From Streptomyces sp. FH025 (GTDB lineage: Bacteria; Actinomycetota; Actinomycetes; Streptomycetales; Streptomycetaceae): 34,508 nucleotides of DNA. Positions 28,400 to 34,508 of the stretch are shown here, in pieces (position 1 is the stretch's first letter; every line of letters begins with the position of its first letter). Where the stretch lies: contig NZ_JAFLNG010000008.1 of the NCBI RefSeq assembly GCF_017427025.1, positions 1-34,508 on the forward strand, read 5' to 3'. The notes below the pieces were generated by a model, which had not been told where the DNA came from, ran no database searches, and worked only from the letters and a program-made list of their open reading frames with translations. The translations under genes and the position numbers were made by a program.

Positions 28400-29125
28400 T
28401 CAGCCGCAGGTTGGCTCTCGCGCCTCGTCACCCGGCGGAGCTGCTGCAACGCCAGGGGCCTCATACGTCGGCACGCCCGGGACGGTGATGATGCCGAGAA
28501 CCGCAGCGATCACGACGGCTTGCTGGCTGCTCTTGGCAGAGAGCGCGACACGGGCGTACAGCAGAAGGTACTGGCTTTGGGGCAAGCTGATACCGACTTT
28601 GGCAGCAGCGGTCTCCTGGCTCACATTGCTGGCGAGCAGGGTGAGCAGGGCGACGGTATCGGCGGGCAGCGACACTTTGTCCCGCGAAACTCCCGCAGGT
28701 ACGACCTGTTCAGGCTGTACGTACTCGCGCGCCAGCACCGCGAACATGGTCTGGAGCCGCCCCTTCATCCGCAGGAGGGCGCTAATCCGACGGAGGACGA
28801 AGTTCACCTGCTTCGCACTAGTACCGGCCAGACGCCCGAGCCCCTCGTACGTCAGCCCGCTCATGTAGCCGATCAGCAGCCGAATTTGGTCGCCTGTCAG
28901 CTCCGGCCGCGGCCCGGATGCCACGTCCAGGGCTTCGAGGCGCTGCGCGCCCCACGTGAGCGCGGCTCTCGTGTCGTCGCCTCCCTCGACCGGACGGCGC
29001 GGGGCCCGTTTCTCCACGGACGGCACCACGGCTTGGACCTGGCCCCTGAGCGGCTTCGCACGGCGTGCCCGTTGCAGGCGCGGGCCCCACAGCAGGCCGG
29101 GGCGGTGACGCAAGACGGTCCTCAT
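28400..29125 (-). CDS. Double helix-turn-helix LuxR/sigma-like regulator
   Basis: The 241-residue protein starts at ATG 29125, 3 nt after the STAND gene. The N-terminal 70 residues are basic. Two HTH units follow: LTGDQIRLLIGYMSGLTYEG to QVNFVLRRISALLRMK (about 75-120) and LPADTVALLTLLASNVSQET with YLLLYARVALSAKSSQQAVV (about 150-205). The second resembles GerE/LuxR C-terminal domains. It has a Pro-rich tail. Architecture is like the protein at 33736-34320 at the operon head. It probably regulates transcription, perhaps with the STAND ATPase. Confidence 0.55.
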   Translation of the reverse strand: MRTVLRHRPGLLWGPRLQRARRAKPLRGQVQAVVPSVEKRAPRRPVEGGDDTRAALTWGAQRLEALDVASGPRPELTGDQIRLLIGYMSGLTYEGLGRLAGTSAKQVNFVLRRISALLRMKGRLQTMFAVLAREYVQPEQVVPAGVSRDKVSLPADTVALLTLLASNVSQETAAAKVGISLPQSQYLLLYARVALSAKSSQQAVVIAAVLGIITVPGVPTYEAPGVAAAPPGDEAREPTCG

Positions 29126-29128
29126 CGG

Positions 29129-31240
29129 TCAGCCTCCAAGCTGCGCCGCGGGGCCAGGCACGGCGCTGATGCGGCGCTGGAGACGAGCGATGTCGTGACG
29201 GCTGGCAAGCTCGGTGTAGTGGTCGAGGCTGGTGCCGTACCACTCCAGGGCGCTCTTGCGCTGGCCGCCCCGGATCGCGGCCTGGCCCAGGAACTCCATG
29301 ACGTGCGCGGTCCAGTACGGCACTCCGAAGGAGCGGAACTGCTCCAGGGCCTGCACGAGTGCAGCCGCCGCGAGGTCGTGCTCCCCCGCGAGAGAGTGCG
29401 CCTCCCCGAGGAACGCCTCTGCTCGCGCGGCGTTCACCAGGTCCGGGTCAGTCAGAGCGGAGAGCAGCATGCGGGCCTCTTGAAGCACCGGTACCCCGGT
29501 GGCCGGCTCGCCCTGGCGGGCGTGCGCCGACCCGATGAGGATCAGGGCGAGGCCTTGGCCACGCGCGCGGCCGAGCCGTTCGTAGCGGGCGGCAGCGTCG
29601 ACGAGGTGCGGCATGGACTCGGCGTAGCGCCCATCGGCATGCAGACACGCGCCGATCCCGCTCGTGTACTGGGCGATTCCCTCGAGGTCGCCCTCCGCCA
29701 GGGTGAGTGCGCGTCGCAAGCAGCTGATCGCCTCGTCGTAGGAGCGCATGCCGCGCAGGCCAGCGGCGAGCGTGGACAGCATCTCGCGGATGCCCATGGT
29801 GTCGCCCCACCGTTCGGCAGCGGCCAAGCCCTGCCGGTGGGCGGGAATCCACAGTTCCTCGTAGCGGCGGGTGTAGTGGAACAGCGGCCACGCCGCGTGC
29901 ACAACGCAGGTCGCGGCCCTGTGTTCGCCGTGCTTGGTGGCGGCGTCGAGCGCCGGGAGCAACGCGGAGGCCATGACCTCCAGCCAACCGAGGGCGCTCG
30001 TGTCGTCGGCGAACCGCACGGGCTCCGCAGGTTCGTGTCGGCTGCTGTGTTCCAGGACACGGTGGTGCGGAGTCAGGATCCGCCCGGTCTCGTAGGCGGT
30101 GGCGGTCAGGAAGTCCAGGTACCGCTGGACGACCGTCGTACCGGTGCCGGCTCGCTCGTTGAGCGCCAGGGCGCGGTCGGCCACCTCGGGGCGGATCGCG
30201 TACACCGGGCCCCGACCCGCAACATCACCGGTGCGGTCCAGCAGGTGCCGGGCGGAGAGTTCTTCCAGCAGGCGCGTTGTCCGGCTGACGGGCGTGGCGG
30301 TGGAGGCAGCGACGGTGTGACCGTCCAGGTCCGGTGCGGGCAGCTGAGCGATGTCGGCGAGCAGCCGCCGTTGTTCGTCGGGCATTTGGTCGATGGCGTT
30401 CGTGATCGTCACGGAGAGCGCTCCTGGTTGGGGCGGGGACAGTTCAACGTGGTCGGTCAGTGTTCTGGCCGGGTTGAGGGCGAGCTCTCCACCGGCGAGC
30501 CCGAGCGCCAACGGCAGGCCGCCGCAGGCTTCTACAAGGCGAACCGCGGCGTGCGGCTCTGCGGCAACTCGCTTCTCGCCGATGATGCGGCGCAGCAGCA
30601 CGAGGGCGTGCCCGGGCGCGAGTGGCGACAGGTGGAGATGATGTGCGCCATGAGCGGCGAGGGCGGGCAGTACCGTGCGGCTGGTGACGACGATGAGGCA
30701 GCCCGGGTTGGCGGGCACCAGCGGAACCACGCCCTGGTCGGTGGTGGCTTCCTCGAGCACAAGTAAGAGCCGTCGGCTGGCCGTCGCCGACCGCCACAGT
30801 GCCAGGAGGTCGTCGGTGTGCCCGGGGAGCGGTGTGGTGACGCCGAGCCCGAGCGAACCCAGCAGTCGTCGCACGATCTCGGCGACTGGTGGGTACCGAC
30901 CGGTGGGTCCGCCGGAGAGCGGAGCCACGAGTTGGCCGTCGGGGAACTCGTCGGCCAGTTGCCTGGCCCATCGGGCGGCGAGCGTGCGTCGGCCGACTCC
31001 GGCGTCACCGTGGATCACGATGACCGGGGCGGTGCCCTCCGGGAGGGGTGATCTCGTCGCGTTCAACGCGTCCAACGCCTCGGCCCGGTCGGTGAAGACT
31101 CGCGGTACGGCACGGAGTTGGCGCGGTGGGCTCGGCGGTGGCGGCGTGGGCTGGATGTGGATGCCGCCGTTGATGGTGCCGGCCATGACTGCGGTGCCGA
31201 CCTGCCCGGTGATGCGGTTGGTGACTTCCTGCTGCTCCAC
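29129..31240 (-). CDS. STAND (NB-ARC) ATPase with TPR-like repeats and altered P-loop
   Basis: The 703-residue protein begins with a Streptomyces-type Gly-rich segment (VTNRITGQVGTAVMAGTING). The NB-ARC domain (about 45-300) has GDAGVGRRT (78-86) at the P-loop, where the canonical Lys-Thr is Arg-Arg, and LLLVLEEA where Walker B normally has Asp. The sensor GCLIVVTSR and CGGLPLAL are normal. From about 420 on, helical TPR-like repeats occur (YDEAISCLRRALTLAEGD; YAESMPHLVDAAARYERLG). GTG 31240 overlaps the GH15 stop (TAGTG). The protein probably acts as a switch or scaffold, regulatory or immune; reduced ATP hydrolysis is suspected. Confidence 0.8.
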   Translation of the reverse strand: MEQQEVTNRITGQVGTAVMAGTINGGIHIQPTPPPPSPPRQLRAVPRVFTDRAEALDALNATRSPLPEGTAPVIVIHGDAGVGRRTLAARWARQLADEFPDGQLVAPLSGGPTGRYPPVAEIVRRLLGSLGLGVTTPLPGHTDDLLALWRSATASRRLLLVLEEATTDQGVVPLVPANPGCLIVVTSRTVLPALAAHGAHHLHLSPLAPGHALVLLRRIIGEKRVAAEPHAAVRLVEACGGLPLALGLAGGELALNPARTLTDHVELSPPQPGALSVTITNAIDQMPDEQRRLLADIAQLPAPDLDGHTVAASTATPVSRTTRLLEELSARHLLDRTGDVAGRGPVYAIRPEVADRALALNERAGTGTTVVQRYLDFLTATAYETGRILTPHHRVLEHSSRHEPAEPVRFADDTSALGWLEVMASALLPALDAATKHGEHRAATCVVHAAWPLFHYTRRYEELWIPAHRQGLAAAERWGDTMGIREMLSTLAAGLRGMRSYDEAISCLRRALTLAEGDLEGIAQYTSGIGACLHADGRYAESMPHLVDAAARYERLGRARGQGLALILIGSAHARQGEPATGVPVLQEARMLLSALTDPDLVNAARAEAFLGEAHSLAGEHDLAAAALVQALEQFRSFGVPYWTAHVMEFLGQAAIRGGQRKSALEWYGTSLDHYTELASRHDIARLQRRISAVPGPAAQLGG

Positions 31241-33093
31241 TACGACTCCGCGGCCGCGAGCACCAGTTCGTCGGCGCCAGCAGGGACGGAGCCCTGGGTG
31301 TTGATGGCCAGGACAGCGCGGATCAGGCCGTCGTGCGACAGGCCCTGCGGGTAGTTGCCGAGGTGAACTTCTTCGGCGGGGTCGTACTGTTCGGCCAGGA
31401 GGCCGAGATCGCTGCGCACCGAGAGGAGGCGGTCGAGCAGTTCACGGGCATCGGTGCCCCGGCCGATGAGGGCAAGGGCTTCGACCATCCAGAACGCCGT
31501 GGCCAAGAACGCCCCCTCGTGGCCGGCCAGTCCGTCCACGTTGTCGGCGGCGTCAGCGTGGGTTGGGTAACGCAGGAGCAGGCCGCCACCGACGGAGAGC
31601 TCGCGTTCCACTGCCTCGACGGTCCCGATCACCCGCTTGTCGTCCGGCGGAAGGAAACCGACGCGGGCGATGTGCAGGAGCGAGGCGTCCAGGTCCTGGC
31701 TGCCGAAGTACTGGGTGAAGGTGTTGCGTTGCGCGTCGTAGCCCTTGGCGCACACCTCCGCGTGGACGGTGCCGGCGACCGTCGCCAGGCGCAGCAGGGT
31801 CTCCTCGTCGGCGGCCCCGTGGCGTTCCAGCACGCGGGCGGCCCGATCAAGGGCGACCCAGGCCCACACCAGGGAGGAGACGTACCGGCGGCGTGTGCCT
31901 CGGCTTTCCCACATCCCGTCGTCGGGCTGCTCCCACAGTGCCTCGACGTTGAGGGCGATGGCGAGCAGCAGGCGGTCGGCGTCGGGGCAGGGCGGGATGT
32001 CTGCGTCGTCCATCTGCGCGAGCAGGTCGGCGAGTTCGCCGTACACGTCGAGCTGATGTTGTTCGGCGGCGGCGTTGCCGACCCGCACCGGCGTGGAACC
32101 GCGGTAGCCCGACAGGTGGGGCAGGGTCTCCTCGGCCGGGACGGGCCCGCCGTCGAGGCTGTAAAGGGGTTTGGGGCCATCCGGGTCGATGTGGGTGGTC
32201 AGCCAGTTCCGGTAGGCGGTGGGCTCCTCGGTGTATCCCAGCGACAGGAGGGCCTGCATCATCCACGCGGTGTCGCGCGGCCAGGTGTGCCGGTAGTCCC
32301 AGTTGCGCTCGCCGCCGATGGGCGCGGGCAGCGAGGTGGTTGGGGCCGCGACCGCGGCGCCGCCGACATCGCACAGGCCCTTGAGGGTGAGCGCCGACCG
32401 GAGGACGGCGTCCCGGTGCGGGCCGTCGTAGGTGCAGGCGGATGCCCACTGCGTCCAGTACCGCTGGGTCTCCTCCAGCACGGTGGTGCCCGTCAACCGG
32501 GCGGGCGCCGGGCTCCCGGTACGCGTCCACGTCAGCGCGAACACGATGCTCTGCCCGGCCTTCAGCGGCATGTCGCAGGACGCGCTGCCGCGGTCGGCAC
32601 TGTGACGGGGCCCGTCCAACCAGTAGGTGTCGCTGCCAGCCGTCACGCGCAGCCGGGGTGTGCCGTGGCCGACGTACTGCAGGCCGGGGGTGACGGAGCC
32701 GTAGCCGAGGCGGGGCTGAAACTCGGAGGCCAGGCGGACCATGCCGCTGCGGCAGGTGGCGACGCGCACGACGGTCGGCGGCGCGTCCCCGCTGGCGTCC
32801 GGGGCGGGCAGGAAGTCGGTCACCTCCAGGACGCCACTGCCGGTGTCCCAGGTCTGTTCGACCGTGAGGGTGTCTCCGACGTAACGACGCCGGCTCTCGG
32901 GCGGCGCACTGGTGTACATGGCCGGGCCGACTCGCCAGAAGCCGTTCGAGGGGGTGCCGAGGAGACTCGCGAACACGGCACCGGAGGCGAAGGTCGGCAG
33001 GCACAACCAGTTCATCGTGCCGTCGGGTCGGGTGAGCGCTGCGGTGCGCGTGTTGCTGAGGAAGGCGTGCTCCTCGATTGACGGGTCGCGCAT
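31240..33093 (-). CDS. Glycoside hydrolase family 15 (glucoamylase/trehalase-like)
   Basis: The 617-residue protein is full-length for bacterial GH15. The N-terminal beta domain begins SIEEHAFLSNTRTAALTRPD and MNWLCLPTFASGAVFASLLG. The (alpha/alpha)6 barrel carries RNWDYRHTWPRDTAWMMQAL and GYRGSTPVRVGNAAAEQHQL, the standard substrate-site blocks. No signal peptide is seen, so it is cytoplasmic. It would release glucose from alpha-glucosides or trehalose. ATG 33093 follows AGGAG by 7 nt. It shares an operon with a STAND ATPase and two HTH proteins, an odd pairing for an ordinary carbohydrate enzyme. Nothing phage-related is visible. Confidence 0.88.
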   Translation of the reverse strand: MRDPSIEEHAFLSNTRTAALTRPDGTMNWLCLPTFASGAVFASLLGTPSNGFWRVGPAMYTSAPPESRRRYVGDTLTVEQTWDTGSGVLEVTDFLPAPDASGDAPPTVVRVATCRSGMVRLASEFQPRLGYGSVTPGLQYVGHGTPRLRVTAGSDTYWLDGPRHSADRGSASCDMPLKAGQSIVFALTWTRTGSPAPARLTGTTVLEETQRYWTQWASACTYDGPHRDAVLRSALTLKGLCDVGGAAVAAPTTSLPAPIGGERNWDYRHTWPRDTAWMMQALLSLGYTEEPTAYRNWLTTHIDPDGPKPLYSLDGGPVPAEETLPHLSGYRGSTPVRVGNAAAEQHQLDVYGELADLLAQMDDADIPPCPDADRLLLAIALNVEALWEQPDDGMWESRGTRRRYVSSLVWAWVALDRAARVLERHGAADEETLLRLATVAGTVHAEVCAKGYDAQRNTFTQYFGSQDLDASLLHIARVGFLPPDDKRVIGTVEAVERELSVGGGLLLRYPTHADAADNVDGLAGHEGAFLATAFWMVEALALIGRGTDARELLDRLLSVRSDLGLLAEQYDPAEEVHLGNYPQGLSHDGLIRAVLAINTQGSVPAGADELVLAAAES

Positions 33094-33271
33094 GGTTGAA
33101 CTCCTGGTGCGAGATGGACAGTTGATGGGGGTGCGGCCCTAACCCGGACGGCCGCCATGGGTGGTGCGTGCGGTGCAAACGCGCGTGAGCGCGATGTCGC
33201 TCGCCGGGGCGCGGCCACGGCGATCCGCGGCAGGTCCCTTGCAGGCCTGCCGACGTAGGTGGTCCACCCGG

Positions 33272-33739
33272 CTACAGGCCAGAGGCGGCGTCGCGCCCAG
33301 GACGGCCGGTGGGAAGGGATTCAACGCCGACCAGGCGCAGCGCCGGCAGGCGCCCCCGACCGTACTCATCGCGGGTCAGGTGGCACAGCGTCCAGCCGTT
33401 CCAGATCCCGGCGCGCGCCGTCAGGCCGCCGTAGCTGGTCTCGGTGCCCCAGATCATTTCGCCGGGCGTGGCCAGGAGAGCGGGCCATAGCTTCGCGGCG
33501 CCGGGCAGCATGCGGAGCACGAGTTCCTCCGGCGTCGGGCCGCCGGGCGCGTGGACCTCGGCGCGCAGGCCGTCCTCGTAGACGACGGTGGTGGAGGTGT
33601 AGCGGCACGGCTGGCCGGTACCGACTGCGGCGGAGATCGTGGGTATGCCGGGGTGCCCGATGAGCAGGAGCACCGGGATGCCCGCATAGGTCGCGACGGC
33701 GGAGGCTTGGTCCTCGGCCGCCGGTGATGGCGTACTCAC
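33272..33739 (-). CDS. Unknown 155-aa protein
   Basis: GTG 33739 overlaps the preceding HTH stop by GTGA, which fixes the start. The sequence has PVLLLIGHPGIPTISAAV, then TTVVYEDGLRAEVHAPGGPT, 'ELVLRMLPGAAKLWPALLA' and GIWNGWTLCHLTRDEYGRGR, suggesting a small alpha/beta fold. No motif is recognised. A 178-nt gap then separates it from the GH15 gene; I see no gene in that gap. Confidence 0.55.
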   Translation of the reverse strand: MSTPSPAAEDQASAVATYAGIPVLLLIGHPGIPTISAAVGTGQPCRYTSTTVVYEDGLRAEVHAPGGPTPEELVLRMLPGAAKLWPALLATPGEMIWGTETSYGGLTARAGIWNGWTLCHLTRDEYGRGRLPALRLVGVESLPTGRPGRDAASGL

Positions 33740-34320
33740 CTTTCCGCTTCCCCGACGCCACAGACCGGGCACGGCGGGGTGGTGGCCCTCAGGACCGCGG
33801 GCTCCACACCGTGCAACCTGTAGACCGCTGCCGCATTCCACGAGGCGCGCATCCGGGACCGGACGGCCGCCAGATGGGTGGCGACCGTGCCCTCCGAGAC
33901 CTTCTTGCGCCTGGCGATCCATGCGCGAGTGCCGCCCTCCGCCAGGGCCTGGAACGAGGTCAACGCGGATACGGAGATCGGTGTCTTGAGCACGGCGCGC
34001 TGCGGGATCAACAGTCCCGTCCGGCAGGCGATGTCGACGATCTGCGGGGAGGTCGCCGCCCCGAGCCGCTGCCCCAGCTCCTTGAGGCGAGTTCGGACCC
34101 CGTAGTCGGAGGCGCCGGTGCGCTCGGCGATCTCTACAACGTTGAGGTCCCCGGCGAGCAGCACCATCACCTCGCGCTCCTCCGACGGGAGGTCGGGGCA
34201 GTGCCCGCAGGGGCGCACCCGCGGATCCTCCACAACCGGGATCTGGTGCTCAAGGGGACCCTCATCAGGAGACGTCTGGCCTGCGTCGGCTACTGCCAGT
34301 GTGTGGTCGGTGGAGCGCAT
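33736..34320 (-). CDS. Double helix-turn-helix LuxR-like regulator, operon head
   Basis: The 194-residue protein starts at ATG 34320 with GGAAAGG upstream. Two HTH segments are seen: LPSEEREVMVLLAGDLNVVE with IAERTGASDYGVRTRLKELG (about 45-85), and LAEGGTRAWIARRKKVSEGT with VATHLAAVRSRMRASW (about 130-165). Cys pairs flank them (CGHCP near 39 and CPVCG near the C-terminus), perhaps a metal or redox site. Architecture is related to 28400-29125. It probably controls this operon. A strong bidirectional terminator upstream (34389-34453) isolates it. Confidence 0.6.
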   Translation of the reverse strand: MRSTDHTLAVADAGQTSPDEGPLEHQIPVVEDPRVRPCGHCPDLPSEEREVMVLLAGDLNVVEIAERTGASDYGVRTRLKELGQRLGAATSPQIVDIACRTGLLIPQRAVLKTPISVSALTSFQALAEGGTRAWIARRKKVSEGTVATHLAAVRSRMRASWNAAAVYRLHGVEPAVLRATTPPCPVCGVGEAER

Positions 34321-34388
34321 CAGGGTTGTGCCTTTCCGGCCTGTCGGTGCCGCAGGCCATCGCGGTCGGTCGTTGCGTGGGGCTCGAA

Positions 34389-34453
34389 GCTGACCGTCCC
34401 CAGGGGGCGCAGCGGCACCACCCTGCGCGCGCCCGCGCCTGGGGACGGTCAGC
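34389..34453. terminator. Bidirectional terminator at the right edge
   Basis: Perfect 16-bp stem GCTGACCGTCCCCAGG (34389-34404)/34438-34453. Within the loop, GGGCGC and GCGCCC pair further. It separates the five-gene operon from whatever lies to the right. No gene is visible from 34454 to the end. Confidence 0.75.
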
Positions 34454-34508
34454 GTGGGATCGGCTGTCGCCGATCCGTTGTGGCCCGGCCGTCCGGCGGA
34501 GGTGAACC

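Noticed and set aside
33139-33369. 76-codon minus-strand frame after the 155-aa gene
   Set aside because: It overlaps the end of the better supported gene at 33272-33739, has no clear ribosome site and no motif.
1-34508. CRISPR arrays, tRNA genes and insertion sequences
   Set aside because: No regularly spaced direct repeats, no cloverleaf-like sequence and no transposase motif were found by eye.

Overview
The window is about 70% GC. Almost every gene reads leftwards (minus strand), with dense 4-bp start/stop overlaps and frequent GTG starts. This fits a Streptomyces-type actinobacterial siphovirus or prophage. No integrase, large terminase, portal or major capsid gene is visible, so at best part of a phage genome is present. 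I see no tRNA, rRNA, IS element or CRISPR array.

Layout from right to left, which is the direction of transcription. (1) 34.5-28.4 kb is a five-gene operon of bacterial style: LuxR-like HTH protein, unknown protein, GH15 glycosidase, STAND/NB-ARC ATPase with TPR-like repeats, and a second double-HTH protein. It lacks the promoter motifs found in the rest of the window. (2) 28.4-16.2 kb is a head-to-tail completion and tail module in canonical order: connector, head closure, gp10-like protein, tail terminator, major tail protein, frameshifted tail chaperone, tape measure, distal tail protein, large hub/fibre protein. (3) 16.2-14.4 kb holds small proteins, two of them membrane proteins of holin type. 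(4) 14.2-11.2 kb holds RecT, a Cas4-like Fe-S nuclease and a small unknown. (5) 11.1-6.3 kb is the centrepiece: seven genes joined by GTGA/ATGA overlaps, namely ParB-like, two tandem DpdA-type guanine transglycosylases, a Cys-less QueD paralogue, QueD, QueE and FolE. This is a 7-deazaguanine DNA-modification operon without QueC. The encoded route runs GTP to 7-carboxy-7-deazaguanine (CDG), which the DpdA pair could exchange into DNA. (6) 6.2-0 kb holds an unknown gene, a convergent plus-strand small gene, a regulatory intergenic region, a terminase-small-like HTH protein, a duplicated block of zinc-finger-like genes, an endolysin and a partial membrane protein.

Two recurring promoter architectures tie the phage-like part together. 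Class B (GCGACS, 18 nt, TASSGT) precedes the connector operon, major tail protein, tail chaperone, holin-like gene, dpd operon, terminase-small-like gene and endolysin. Class A (TTGTYC-like, 18 nt, GAGGST) precedes recT, the 6.2-kb unknown, the zinc-finger-like genes, their 363-aa neighbour and, in a variant form, the leftmost gene. Several class A transcripts would begin with a stem-loop carrying a TTCGCGG-type loop. The simplest reading is two expression programmes, with DNA modification co-regulated with late structural genes. All function calls are from motif recognition by eye.
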